Source of the DNA: Syntrophaceticus sp050949745
Lineage (GTDB): Bacteria; Bacillota; DSM-12270; Thermacetogeniales; Thermacetogeniaceae
Assembly: GCA_050949745.1 (NCBI GenBank)
Contig: JBMNGF010000010.1
Location: 62,001 to 126,000 of the forward strand
Direction of reading: 5' to 3'
Length of the DNA: 64,000 nucleotides
This document shows, in pieces, positions 44,212-53,646 of the stretch (its first letter is position 1; each line of letters opens with the position of its first letter). The translations under genes were made by a program, and so were the position numbers. The notes under the pieces were generated by a model. It had not been told where the DNA came from. It worked only from the letters and a program-made list of their open reading frames with translations, and made no database searches.

Positions 44212-44958
44212 TTATTTACTGACATTCGCAACGTCTCTGGCAAGTTTATTTCTTCTACAATTAGGGCAGAGATTATCACCTGATACAGTCAATTCCAGTT
44301 GTTCTTTTACATGTTCTTTAACAGGCAGTGTACTGAAATAGTTCCCACACACTTCACAGCGGGACATTTCAAAAGATTTATGCCAGATCTCCTGACGACC
44401 ACCTTCTTTTTTGACACTAATCACCCCTGTAGGGCAGACATCAGCACAAGCATTACAGCCAATACAAACAGGGGATTCTTCATCAAAAGGTGTAGCCACC
44501 CTTTTCTCTGTACCACGCATAATGGTGGAAATGGCATAAGCCCCCACTTTTTCACAGGCTTTAATACAGAGCCTGCACATAATACATTTTTCCTCTGGAT
44601 CAACAGGCTCAACACCAGTGCACTCATATTCCTGATGTAATTCCTTCATATAATCGCTGTTCGGTGCCCGCCTGTAGAGCAGTGTTATAATGTTACTCCT
44701 GATCTCCAGGAGCTCAGGAGTGCTGGTCTGCACCTCAATCTCACTCGTAATGGGGTAGGTGCAAGAGGCAACCAAACGCTTACGGTCACCCTCTTTGACT
44801 TCCACCATACACATCCGGCAAACGCCCTGGCCGCCGAAGGCTTCACTGTAACACAGAGTAGGAATCTCTACCCCTGACCTGTTAGCTGCATCCAGTATGG
44901 TTTCTCCAAAATTGGCTTCTATTTCGTTTCCGTCAATTGTTACCTTCATTTTTCCCAC
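44212..44958 (-). CDS. NuoG/HoxU-like iron-sulfur subunit (no catalytic domain)
   Basis: 248 residues: an N-terminal 2Fe-2S ferredoxin domain (CYSEAFGGQGVCRMCMVEV), two 4Fe-4S motifs (CIMCRLCIKACE, CIGCNACADVCPTG) and a C-terminal Zn-ribbon-like pair of CxxC motifs (CEVCGNYF, CPNCRRNK). Complete NuoG or formate dehydrogenase proteins continue with a catalytic domain; here the protein ends, so it must serve a separate catalytic subunit, most likely the aldehyde oxidoreductase in the same operon. Confidence 0.87.
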   Translation of the reverse strand: MGKMKVTIDGNEIEANFGETILDAANRSGVEIPTLCYSEAFGGQGVCRMCMVEVKEGDRKRLVASCTYPITSEIEVQTSTPELLEIRSNIITLLYRRAPNSDYMKELHQEYECTGVEPVDPEEKCIMCRLCIKACEKVGAYAISTIMRGTEKRVATPFDEESPVCIGCNACADVCPTGVISVKKEGGRQEIWHKSFEMSRCEVCGNYFSTLPVKEHVKEQLELTVSGDNLCPNCRRNKLARDVANVSK

Positions 44959-44962
44959 CCCC

Positions 44963-46780
44963 CTATCTCACTTTAATAGCCTGGAATTTGCAGTTATTGA
45001 TGCATTCCCCACACTTGATGCATTTCTCAGAATCAATTGTATGAGCTTTTTTCTTCTCCCCAGTAATGGCATCAGCAGGACAATTTCTGCGGCAGCGGCC
45101 GCAGCCTGTACAGAGCTCTTCATCAACATAAAATTCAGTCAGTTCCTTACAAATCCCCGCCGGACACCTGTGATTATTGATGTGCTCCAGATATTCATCA
45201 CGGAAATACTTCAATGTAGAGAGTACAGGGTTGGGAGCTGTTCTGCCCAGGGCGCATAAAGCGGCCTGCTGAATAGTTGAACTCATACTCTCTAGAAGAT
45301 CCAGATCCTCAAGTTTACCTTTCCCTTCACAGATACGGGTCAGGGTTTCCAGGAGGAAACCAATTCCCTCTCTACAAGGGACACACTTACCGCAGGATTC
45401 TTCTGCTAAAAAGTTAACATAATAGCGTGCAACGTCTACCATACAGGTGCGGTCATCCATAACGATCAGGCCACCTGATCCCATCATAGAACCGGCTTGG
45501 GTAAGAGAATCAAAATCTACCGGCAGGTCAAGCAGGCTTTCAGGGATACAGCCACCTGAAGGACCTCCTGTTTGCACAGCCTTGAACTGCCTCTTATTCT
45601 GGATACCGCCGCCAATATCAAAAATTATCTCACGCAGTGTGGTGCCCATAGGCACTTCAACCAAGCCAGTATTGACAACTTTTCCTACCAGAGAAAACAC
45701 CTTGGTGCCCTTGCTGTTTTCTGTCCCAATGGCTGCAAACTTTTCAGCTCCAAGGTTGATAATCACTGGAATATTAGCCCAGGTTTCTACATTATTGATT
45801 ACAGTAGGATGCTCCCATAACCCTTTCTCTGTAGGATAAACATACTTGTCCCAGGGTTCTCCAACATTACCCTGTATAGAATTGATCAATGCAGTTTCCT
45901 CACCACAGACAAAAGCTCCTCCACCACGGACAATTTCTATGTCAAAGCAAAGGTTGCTGCCCAAAATATTTTTTCCAAGATAACCGCATTCGCGGGCAGT
46001 TTTGATGGCATTGGTAAGGTTTTTAACAGCCAGGTCATATTCATCTCGCACATAAATAAACCCAGCTGAAGCGCCAATAGCATAGGCGCAGATAATCATT
46101 CCTTCGATAACCGTATGGGGGTCACCCTCCAGAATACTGCGATCCATAAAAGCCCCAGGATCACCCTCATCCCCATTGCAGATCACATACCTTGGTGGAT
46201 TATCTACAGCAGCACAGGATTTCCATTTGAGACCCGTCGGAAAGCCACCGCCCCCTCTCCCACGCAAATCGGATTTAAGGACATCTTCAATAACTTCTTC
46301 TGGAGTCATAGTTTTGATGGCTTTTTCCAGAGCCTGATAACCGCCTCGCACTAGGTAATCCTGGACCTCCGCAGGGTCAATCTCCCCGATATTGCGCAGA
46401 GCCACCTTTTTCTGCCCCTTATAGAAATTGGTTTCATGGTGTGACTTATAGCGCTTTTTGGTGGCAGGATCGCGATACAGCAACCGCTGAACAAGTTCCC
46501 CCTGCTGCAGTGTCTTTTCCACTATTTCCGATACATCCTCTGCTTTTACCCTGCAGTAGGTAATGTCGTCAGGAAGGATTTTGACAAGGGGACCTTTTTC
46601 GCATAAACCATTGCATCCTGTAGCTTTAGCAAATGTTTCAACCCCAAAATTCGCGTTCCCTTTAAGGGCATCACAGAGTGCCTCATAAACAGCACCGCTG
46701 CCATTGGCCAGACACCCAGTACCACAACATACCAAAATCATTCTTTTGTCAGGGTTATGATTCTCTTCCATCTGACTCAT
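44963..46780 (-). CDS. NuoF-like NADH-binding flavoprotein with extra ferredoxin domains
   Basis: 605 residues. An N-terminal thioredoxin-like 2Fe-2S domain (ILVCCGTGCLANGS) is followed by the NuoF core: FMN/NADH site RGRGGGGFPTGLKW, GDEGDPGAFMDRSI, EETALINSIQGNVGEP, cluster motif SCGKCVPCREG, and at the C terminus two 4Fe-4S motifs CTGCGRCRRNCPAD and CIKCGECINNCK. This is the HndC/HydB layout found in bifurcating hydrogenases and formate dehydrogenases. It should exchange electrons with NAD and ferredoxin. Confidence 0.92.
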   Translation of the reverse strand: MSQMEENHNPDKRMILVCCGTGCLANGSGAVYEALCDALKGNANFGVETFAKATGCNGLCEKGPLVKILPDDITYCRVKAEDVSEIVEKTLQQGELVQRLLYRDPATKKRYKSHHETNFYKGQKKVALRNIGEIDPAEVQDYLVRGGYQALEKAIKTMTPEEVIEDVLKSDLRGRGGGGFPTGLKWKSCAAVDNPPRYVICNGDEGDPGAFMDRSILEGDPHTVIEGMIICAYAIGASAGFIYVRDEYDLAVKNLTNAIKTARECGYLGKNILGSNLCFDIEIVRGGGAFVCGEETALINSIQGNVGEPWDKYVYPTEKGLWEHPTVINNVETWANIPVIINLGAEKFAAIGTENSKGTKVFSLVGKVVNTGLVEVPMGTTLREIIFDIGGGIQNKRQFKAVQTGGPSGGCIPESLLDLPVDFDSLTQAGSMMGSGGLIVMDDRTCMVDVARYYVNFLAEESCGKCVPCREGIGFLLETLTRICEGKGKLEDLDLLESMSSTIQQAALCALGRTAPNPVLSTLKYFRDEYLEHINNHRCPAGICKELTEFYVDEELCTGCGRCRRNCPADAITGEKKKAHTIDSEKCIKCGECINNCKFQAIKVR

Positions 46781-47264
46781 CGCTCTGCCCCCTATACTCC
46801 TTTATGATATCTCTTAATAAAGCAGGTGTAACCTTAGGATATACCTGATCATTTGCTACGAGAACAGGCGCTAAAGCACATGCTCCTAGGCAGTTTACCG
46901 TTTCCAAGGAAAACTGCCCATCGGGTGTGGTTTCACCAGGTTTAATCCCTAGAGCTTTATAAATTTCGTCAATAATAACATTAGAACCTTTTATATGACA
47001 GGCAGTCCCATCACAAGCCTTGAGTATTACGCGACCCTTGGGAACAAGACTAAACGCTTTGTAAAATGTGGCCATACTGAAGATAACTGACACCGGGGCA
47101 TTGACATGTTGAGCTGTCATTTGCAGGGCCTCTTTCGGCAAATAATTGAAATGCTTTTGCAAATCTTGCATAATCGCCAGGGTAAATCTTTGTTCAGGGG
47201 GGTAACTGCTAACTATTTTCTCAATGACCTGCCTGTCATCTGGCTGCTGGCTGTTTACCGCCAT
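46755..47264 (-). CDS. NuoE-like 2Fe-2S subunit
   Basis: 169 residues of the 24-kDa NuoE family: LPKEALQMTAQHVNAPVSVI, the CDGTACHIKGS and NCLGACALAPVL motifs supplying the four Cys of the 2Fe-2S cluster. It overlaps the NuoF-like gene by 26 bases and partners it in NADH oxidation. Confidence 0.92.
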   Translation of the reverse strand: MAVNSQQPDDRQVIEKIVSSYPPEQRFTLAIMQDLQKHFNYLPKEALQMTAQHVNAPVSVIFSMATFYKAFSLVPKGRVILKACDGTACHIKGSNVIIDEIYKALGIKPGETTPDGQFSLETVNCLGACALAPVLVANDQVYPKVTPALLRDIIKEYRGQSDESDGRES

Positions 47265-47355
47265 GATTATACCTTCCTCCTCACCTATCAGTTTTATAAT
47301 GCAGTAGGTATTTTTTTACTTCAATTTTCAAGGTGTAATTCCTTTATTGAACTAG

Positions 47356-47385
47356 AAGGGGGCGGAACAACTTTTCCACCCCCTT
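47356..47385. terminator. Hairpin between the MoaD-like and NuoE-like genes
   Basis: AAGGGGGCGGAA pairs with TTCCACCCCCTT. T-run is on the plus strand only, so on the operon (minus) strand it is more likely an RNA-processing or attenuation hairpin than a full stop. Confidence 0.5.
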
Positions 47386-47391
47386 TTATCT

Positions 47392-47679
47392 TCACCCACC
47401 TGCAAGTCTAGGGAAGATTGCCACCTCATCTTCTTCATTCAAAGGTGTTTTCAGACCTGCCAAATGCTCTATTGCTCTCCCGTTAACCAGAATGATTACA
47501 TCTTTACCGATTTGTTTCTCCTGATTGGGTGCAGTTGGTGTGAAAAGCCACCTGGTCATTTCTTTGCCATAATGAGCGGAAAGTTCCTCGAGCAGTTCGA
47601 CCAGTATCGTTCCTGTAAAATCGGTAGTTTCCTTCACCCCAGTAATGTCTCGGAGAAGAGCAAAAAACTTCACTTTCAA
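47392..47679 (-). CDS. moaD: MoaD/ThiS-like sulfur carrier protein
   Basis: 95 residues, beta-grasp fold: MKVKFFALLRDITGVKETTD, VIILVNGRAIEHL, DEVAIFPRLAGG. The C-terminal Gly-Gly is adenylated by a MoeB-type enzyme (see 53647) and carries sulfur for molybdopterin. Located right after the aldehyde oxidoreductase gene, as in other AOR operons. Confidence 0.9.
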   Translation of the reverse strand: MKVKFFALLRDITGVKETTDFTGTILVELLEELSAHYGKEMTRWLFTPTAPNQEKQIGKDVIILVNGRAIEHLAGLKTPLNEEDEVAIFPRLAGG

Positions 47680-47703
47680 AGGGGATCACCCCCCTTCATA
47701 TTA

Positions 47704-49509
47704 TTATTGGATGTCTAACTCCTGCAGTTTTTCAGAAGTAGGTCTTCCCTCAGAATCCCAACCACGCAATTCATAGTATTCGGGAAGCATAACATCCAAT
47801 TTATTGACAGATCCCTTGCAAGGCCCAATTTTAATCGGGTCTTTTAACAGACGCGGAGGTAACGAATCATCCTTTTTGGTAAAACCATTTGTGATGTTGA
47901 ACAGCCGCTCCATATTCCAGATTCTTTCTCCTGCTTTCATTAATTCTTCAACAGTATAATCAATTCCTGTTGCAGCGATCATCTGTTCGGAAATCTCAGG
48001 TGCACCGATAGCAAAGGTTAGGAACAAGCAGATCCCAGCGGAATCTACAGCTGCTGTTAAGTCCTGGAAGGTCTTTGTCCACCCTGCTTTGCCCTCAGTG
48101 GCCAGGTTATCCAATTTTTCAGGGAGACCCAAGATCTCTGGTGAGGTCATATAACCGCGCACATGACAGCCACCCCGGTTGTTGGTGGCATAGCTAAGAC
48201 CCATACCCTGCAATGCTCTGGGGTCGTAAGCAGCCATTTCTTGTTTTTTGCAGGTCATGGACAGCTCTGGATGACCATATTTGCTAGCCATACGGTAAGA
48301 ACCTTCAGCCAGATCATCCCCGATACCTTCTCTAAAAGCAGTCTTTCTGGCAAGCTCTACCATTGTTGCCGCATCCCCGAAACGCATGGGACAGTCTGCA
48401 TCCTTCTCAGTAATAGCTCCGATCTCATAGAGCTCAAAAGCACAGGCAATAGTGCTTCCCAGTGTAATAGGATCCATCCCCAGTTCATTGCAGTAGTTGT
48501 TGGCTTTAATAATAGCTGCCAGATCATCGATACCGCAGTCAGCACCAAAGGACCAACCTGCTTCATATTCAGGCCCTTCGCCAAAGCTCTTGTAGGGGCC
48601 GTCAGGTACGTTAACAATCCTGCCGCACCCGATATTACAGCCCATGCAGCCTTTATTGCGGACAAGATATGTCTTGGCTAGTGTTTCACCGCTGGTGGCA
48701 TCAGCATTGGGAAATGTGCCGGAATCCCGAAAGTTATGGACCGGCAGCCCACCAGATTGATCGAGAATGTTGATCAGGATCTGGGTACCATAAGCAGGGA
48801 GCCCCTGACCCGTCACCGGGTGATCAGCTACCATTTTGCGAGCCCTTATCAATGCATTCATGAAGGCATCGGGATCAGCCACTTTGACTCCACCAGTGCC
48901 CCTCACTACAACAGCTTTTAGATTCTTGCTACCCATCACAGCACCGACTCCAGAGCGCCCGGCAGCTCTTGTATAGTCATTCAAAACACAGGCAAACTTG
49001 ACCAGGTTCTCTCCGGCAGGTCCAATACAAGCCACCCTGGCATCAATATTGGTCTCTTCTCTCAGGGTATCGGTTGTTTCATTAACATCCTTCCCCCAGA
49101 GATGTTCTGCACAGCGCAGTTCAACTTCACCATCATTGATCCATAGGTAAACTGGCTTTTCTGACTGGCCTTCCAAAATGATCCCGTCATAACCAGCATA
49201 TTTCAATTCTGGCCCCCAATAACCACCTGCATTTGATGCTGCCATAGTGCCAGTAAGGGGTGCCTTACAGATCACATTGTAGCGGCCGGCATTAGTTGCC
49301 ATTGTACCAGTCAAGGGACCGGTCATAAAGATTAAATTATTTGCTTCACTAAGGGGATCCATCTTGGGGTCACACTCTTTGGTCCAAAGACGTGTTCCCA
49401 ACCCGCGGGCCCCAATGTAGTTTTTTATTTCCACTGGATCCAGGGCTTCTTTTTTCACTGTTCCATCGCTCAAATTAACCCGTAAAATCTGTCCTACCCA
49501 GCCGTACAT
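47704..49509 (-). CDS. aor: Tungsten/molybdenum aldehyde ferredoxin oxidoreductase
   Basis: 601 residues. Oxidises aldehydes to acids, or the reverse with low-potential electrons. N terminus MYGWVGQILRVNLSDGTVKK, then GARGLGTRLW, TGPLTGTMATNAGRYNVIC, GYWGPELKYAGYDGIILEG, VACIGPAGENLVKFACVLND. The cofactor domain follows (CMGCNIGCGRIVNVPDGPY, GADCGIDDLAAI). The cluster Cys motif CxxCxxxC and the later Cys are present. The ATG overlaps the ferredoxin stop by one base. It is the catalytic subunit of the operon. Confidence 0.95.
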   Translation of the reverse strand: MYGWVGQILRVNLSDGTVKKEALDPVEIKNYIGARGLGTRLWTKECDPKMDPLSEANNLIFMTGPLTGTMATNAGRYNVICKAPLTGTMAASNAGGYWGPELKYAGYDGIILEGQSEKPVYLWINDGEVELRCAEHLWGKDVNETTDTLREETNIDARVACIGPAGENLVKFACVLNDYTRAAGRSGVGAVMGSKNLKAVVVRGTGGVKVADPDAFMNALIRARKMVADHPVTGQGLPAYGTQILINILDQSGGLPVHNFRDSGTFPNADATSGETLAKTYLVRNKGCMGCNIGCGRIVNVPDGPYKSFGEGPEYEAGWSFGADCGIDDLAAIIKANNYCNELGMDPITLGSTIACAFELYEIGAITEKDADCPMRFGDAATMVELARKTAFREGIGDDLAEGSYRMASKYGHPELSMTCKKQEMAAYDPRALQGMGLSYATNNRGGCHVRGYMTSPEILGLPEKLDNLATEGKAGWTKTFQDLTAAVDSAGICLFLTFAIGAPEISEQMIAATGIDYTVEELMKAGERIWNMERLFNITNGFTKKDDSLPPRLLKDPIKIGPCKGSVNKLDVMLPEYYELRGWDSEGRPTSEKLQELDIQ

Positions 49510-49991
49510 TATTCAGTCACCTCCTGCAGTACCTCTTTAAATTTTGAGGCATATGCTCGTTTTTTGGCCAGTATGCCAGTACTGGCTTCTACATAGGCGA
49601 TAGCTCCACTAGGACAGAACTTAGCACACTGGGGGTCACCATCACAAAGATCGCATCTCAGGATGCGATTCTTTGCAGGGTCATAAGCAATATTACCAAA
49701 GGGACATGCTTGAACACACATCTTACAGCGGATGCATTTTGCATCATCCACTACCAGCACGCCTGTAGACTCATTGCGTTTTAGTGCTCCAGTCGGACAG
49801 ACCTTCTCACATGCTGCAGTCTCACATTGCAGACACATCAGTGGTACAGAAATTCCCTCTCTCTCAAACTGCACCACATTGACCCGCGCCGCACTGGGAC
49901 GAAACTCTCTGTCATGTTTAAAAGAACACGCCAGTTCGCAGGTACGGCACGAAATACATTTCTCTGGATTCAGCATCAGTACCTTAGCCAT
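49509..49991 (-). CDS. Four-cluster ferredoxin-like subunit of the AOR complex
   Basis: 160 residues with four 4Fe-4S motifs (CISCRTCELACSF, CLQCETAACEKVCPTG, CIRCKMCVQACPFG, CDLCDGDPQCAKFCPSG), the HycB/DmsB layout. First gene of the operon; it should carry electrons between AOR and the NuoEFG-like subunits. A sigma-54 promoter lies 230 bases upstream. Confidence 0.92.
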   Translation of the reverse strand: MAKVLMLNPEKCISCRTCELACSFKHDREFRPSAARVNVVQFEREGISVPLMCLQCETAACEKVCPTGALKRNESTGVLVVDDAKCIRCKMCVQACPFGNIAYDPAKNRILRCDLCDGDPQCAKFCPSGAIAYVEASTGILAKKRAYASKFKEVLQEVTE

Positions 49992-50351
49992 CCTTGGTCT
50001 GGCCCATTATTAAAGCCAGACACTCCACCTCCCTCTCGTAACTTTGGTGTATTGATGTACACGAAATAGAACATATTATTGATCTGACTGTACAACTACC
50101 TCCTACATTTTTCAGCATCCATTTTATAAAAATAAAATAGATAACTAACCTTCCTAAAAACCTCCTTCCTGTTTTCATTATTTTTTTACAGCTGTCCATA
50201 CTATTTCATTAAAAAATAACGCAAATATCATGCCAATTACTGCAAAATAACAAAGAATCATGGCATTATTAATCATTTTGTATTCAATTAACCACTTTAG
50301 AACCGCATTGCTGAGTACCAGCCATCATGAACTCACCTGTTACCCACTGTT
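49992..50351. other. Upstream region of the AOR operon
   Basis: About 360 bases with the sigma-54 promoter at 50221 and AT-rich sequence on both sides where an activator could bind. No gene seen. Confidence 0.6.
50221..50235 (-). promoter_or_regulatory. Sigma-54 promoter of the AOR operon
   Basis: Minus-strand TGGCATGATATTTGC, same GG-N10-GC layout and nearly the same spacer as the alcohol dehydrogenase promoter. Confidence 0.88.
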
Positions 50352-50381
50352 TTAAATAAAAAGCTGCCACTTTCGCGGCAG
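50352..50381 (-). terminator. Terminator of the moeB-kinase-regulator operon
   Basis: Minus-strand CTGCCGC-GAAA-GTGGCAG followed by CTTTTTATTT. Confidence 0.88.
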
Positions 50382-50425
50382 TTTCCCATCAAATTTACGG
50401 AACAATAACGAAATTTTGTACTCTA

Positions 50426-51910
50426 TTATTTCTTTTCCTTGTACAGATAGCGTAAAACCCTCGGTGTCGTCCCCAACCACTTCGCTGCTTGAGGATAACG
50501 CCCACCAGAAGCATTCAAACTCTTTTCAATAATTTTTTTAGCTGCTTCATTGGAAACATCCTTAAGTGAATCCAAAAAAGCTGGAAGGTCAAATCCGTCT
50601 TTTACATCTATCTGATCGATATAATCATTCAGGCTGGCTGTCACCTCATCAAGCCAATTTTGCTCTGAAGGTGGCAGTGTTGTTGAATTTGGAAGTGTCG
50701 GTGGTGGTGTGATCTGTATTGTTTCCTGTTCCATATTATTATCAGTAACTTTATCTGGTAAGTGTTCCATCATTATTATAGAACCATCACAGATGGTAGC
50801 TGCTTGGGCAATAACATTGGCGAGTTCTCGTATATTGCCCGGCCAATTGTATCCAGTGAGGGCTAGAACAGTTTTTTCACTTAAACGCAGTGGCCGTTCC
50901 TTATTATAATGGCGTTTTAAAAAATGTTCTGCCAAGAGGGGAATGTCCTCACGCCGCTCCCTCAGCGGAGGCAGAACTAAAGTTACAACATCTAGCCGAT
51001 AAAAGAGGTCTTCACGAAACTTCTTCTCAGCAACGAGTTCTTCCAAAGGTGCATTTGTTGCAGTGATCACCCGGGTATCCACTCTAATGGGTCTTTCACC
51101 ACCCACCCGAAAGATCTCCCCTGTTTCTAAAACACGCAACAGCTTCACCTGGATCGCCTGGGTGGCTTCTCCTACTTCATCAAGAAACAATGTCCCATGG
51201 TTAGCCATTTCAAAGATGCCTTTATGCTGCGTCACCGCCCCCGTAAAAGCCCCCTTGTCATGCCCAAACAACTCGCTCTCCAATAAGGCTTCTGTGAAAG
51301 CACCGCAGTTGATGGCCAGAAAATCCTGTTCAGAGCGGGAACTTACCGCATGAATATAGCGGGCCAGCACCTCCTTACCGGTGCCAGTTTCTCCTCGGAT
51401 TAGCATTGTAATATTTTTTGCAGCAAGTTTTTCAGCGATGGTCAATAAACGCTGCATTTTTTCACTTTTCCCAGCCACAAACCCTACACTTTTTAGCATC
51501 TGTTTTCTGCGTGTCTGTTCCTCATCATCCCGCACTTCACGCCGGGCAAGAGCGCGGCTCAGAGCTCGTCCCAATACCGCTTCCAGAGCATCCAGGTTCT
51601 CGAAGGGTTTTTCCATATAATCATATGCCCCCAGCTGAATGGCCTCTACTGCAGATTTTACTGTAGAATAGCCGGTCATCATCACAACCTCAGTAGTTGG
51701 ATACCGATTTTTTATTTCCTTCAAGAGTGTGATTCCATTGGTATCGGGGAGTTTCAGATCCAACAGGATAAGATGAAAATACTCCTGTAGGGCGTCTCTA
51801 GCCTGCACACCATTTTCAGCAACCTTAATCTCATGTTCTTTCCCCTCCAGGAAGAACTTAAAGAAGTTACACATTTCCACTTCATCATCAACAACAAGAA
51901 TGCGTGCCAA
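50426..51910 (-). CDS. NtrC-type sigma-54 response regulator
   Basis: 494 residues from TTG 51910 (AAAGGGGG upstream; a GTG further up is in the Shine-Dalgarno). Receiver domain with ILVVDDE, phosphate-accepting Asp in LILLDLKLPDT and Lys in YMEKPF. AAA+ sigma-54 domain: Walker A RGETGTGKEVLA, GAFTGA contact loop, Walker B GTLFLDEVGE. Fis-like helix-turn-helix at the C terminus (NASGGRYPQAAKWLGTTPRV). It should bind upstream of the sigma-54 promoters in this window; paired with the kinase at 51934, 6 bases away. Confidence 0.95.
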   Translation of the reverse strand: MARILVVDDEVEMCNFFKFFLEGKEHEIKVAENGVQARDALQEYFHLILLDLKLPDTNGITLLKEIKNRYPTTEVVMMTGYSTVKSAVEAIQLGAYDYMEKPFENLDALEAVLGRALSRALARREVRDDEEQTRRKQMLKSVGFVAGKSEKMQRLLTIAEKLAAKNITMLIRGETGTGKEVLARYIHAVSSRSEQDFLAINCGAFTEALLESELFGHDKGAFTGAVTQHKGIFEMANHGTLFLDEVGEATQAIQVKLLRVLETGEIFRVGGERPIRVDTRVITATNAPLEELVAEKKFREDLFYRLDVVTLVLPPLRERREDIPLLAEHFLKRHYNKERPLRLSEKTVLALTGYNWPGNIRELANVIAQAATICDGSIIMMEHLPDKVTDNNMEQETIQITPPPTLPNSTTLPPSEQNWLDEVTASLNDYIDQIDVKDGFDLPAFLDSLKDVSNEAAKKIIEKSLNASGGRYPQAAKWLGTTPRVLRYLYKEKK

Positions 51911-51933
51911 ACGAATACCCCCTTTCACCAGAA

Positions 51934-53616
51934 TTAACTATCTGTATCCCCTTCTATCTCTGGCTCATGAGATGGAGGAAGGTAAACTGTAAAGACTGCC
52001 CCCTTACCTGGTTCGCTTTCTACAACAATGGTGCCGCCATGTTTTTGAACAATTCCCAAACTTACCGAAAGGCCTAGACCTGTTCCTTTGCTGCTCCCTT
52101 TGCTTGTATAAAATGGATCAAATATTTTTGTTAATATTTCTTGAGGAATTCCCTGGCCATTGTCTGATACCTTGATAAAAACTTGCTTCCTTTCCTGATC
52201 AAACCCTGTTTTTACTGTAATCATATGCTCACTGTAACTTTCCTTATCAAAGGACTGCCTGGCATTCAGTAGCAGGTTGATCACAACCTGTTCCAACTGC
52301 TGAGAATTGCCCCCAACAACCGGAATTTGATCATCCAGTTCCTGCTGAAGTTTAATGTTTTCAGTTTCAATAGAATAAGAGACCAGCTTCAGTGCCTCCC
52401 TGACCACCTCATTCAAGCAGACAGGCTGAAATACATACTGTTCCTGTCGGGAAAAAGTAAGCAGCCCACGCACAATGCGCTTACACCGCAGACCGCAGGT
52501 TTTGATGTCATCAAGAATTTTATATCGATAGTCATCCTTCGGAGTATTACGGATCAGTAGCTGCGCATCACCGATAATAACAGCTAGAGGGGTATTTAAC
52601 TCATGGGCAACTCCTGCAGCCATCTCTCCTAGAGCTGCCAGGCGTGCCGCCTGAAGCAGCTGAACCTGCATTTTCAACCTCTCAGTAATATCTATTAAAT
52701 AGACAACAACACCCATCTCCTTATTCTCTTGAGTAGCGGGATACCCGTACATCTCCAATACTCGCCCATCATCCAACTGCCGCTGAATGTTTATACTGTT
52801 GCCAGTCTCTAGAGCTTCATAAAAAACACATTTTTCATCACAATCTGAATCACTTACTGTACAAAAACTATCACAGTATTTCCGCCCAATGACCTCTGTC
52901 TCAGATAGACCACAGAATTCCAATGCTGCCTGGTTAAATCGCAAAACATGAAGATTCCTGTCGATCACAACAATAACATCACGTACTGCCTTGACTGTAG
53001 CCTCCCATTCAGATTTCGCCCTGTTGACCTCCGCAAACAGCGCACCATCCTGGAAGTATATTGCGATCTGATTGGCCAACTGCTGGAAAAAGGCCATATC
53101 CATAGGGTCGTATGATGTGTCTCGGTCACTTCCCACCATAAAGAGTCCATAAATTTTATTTTGTGTAGCCAAAGGACTAAGCACCGCTACTTCCAAGCCC
53201 TGCCGGGAAAGGAAATCATCTTCCGCACCACTGTTCCAGACGATCTGCTGTCTATTGGCAACCGCATTCCAGAGTTCCTCTCCATCTTCTGAAGTGATCT
53301 CGATCCCCTTATAACAAGTTTCGTCCGCAGGATAGCAGTAACTTACTCGAAGTTTCTCGTCTCGTAGAGTTATAATTGCTAACTTTTTTACATAAAAAAT
53401 GCCCTGCACTCGCTCATATATTTTTTTGACTGTCTTATCTAGATAATCTTTAGGTAGGCTGATATTAAATTCCTGTGCAAGCTCATTTAGAATCTCTAAT
53501 TGAAAATTTCTCTTAGAAAGCTCTGTTATTTTTTCTTTTAATTCAGCATAGTAACTATGCTTGGAAGTATAGACACCCGTCAATTTTTCAATTAACTGAG
53601 TCTTGTGCTCAGGCAT
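51934..53616 (-). CDS. PAS/GAF sensor histidine kinase
   Basis: 560 residues, no membrane segment, so a cytoplasmic sensor. A coiled coil at 15-40, a GAF-like domain (LAIITLRDEKLRVSYCYPAD), a PAS domain (VIVIDRNLHVLRFNQAALEF) and the kinase core: phospho-His in GEMAAGVAHELNTPLAVIIG, N box LLNARQSFD, G boxes SDNGQGIPQEIL, SKGTGLGLSVSLG. The PAS domain carries four Cys in YCDSFCTVSDSDCDEKC, which could bind a metal or sense redox state. The signal may be an aldehyde, alcohol or redox cue. Confidence 0.93.
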   Translation of the reverse strand: MPEHKTQLIEKLTGVYTSKHSYYAELKEKITELSKRNFQLEILNELAQEFNISLPKDYLDKTVKKIYERVQGIFYVKKLAIITLRDEKLRVSYCYPADETCYKGIEITSEDGEELWNAVANRQQIVWNSGAEDDFLSRQGLEVAVLSPLATQNKIYGLFMVGSDRDTSYDPMDMAFFQQLANQIAIYFQDGALFAEVNRAKSEWEATVKAVRDVIVVIDRNLHVLRFNQAALEFCGLSETEVIGRKYCDSFCTVSDSDCDEKCVFYEALETGNSINIQRQLDDGRVLEMYGYPATQENKEMGVVVYLIDITERLKMQVQLLQAARLAALGEMAAGVAHELNTPLAVIIGDAQLLIRNTPKDDYRYKILDDIKTCGLRCKRIVRGLLTFSRQEQYVFQPVCLNEVVREALKLVSYSIETENIKLQQELDDQIPVVGGNSQQLEQVVINLLLNARQSFDKESYSEHMITVKTGFDQERKQVFIKVSDNGQGIPQEILTKIFDPFYTSKGSSKGTGLGLSVSLGIVQKHGGTIVVESEPGKGAVFTVYLPPSHEPEIEGDTDS

Positions 53617-53646
53617 GACACAGCACCCCCTATTACTTCTGGTTTC

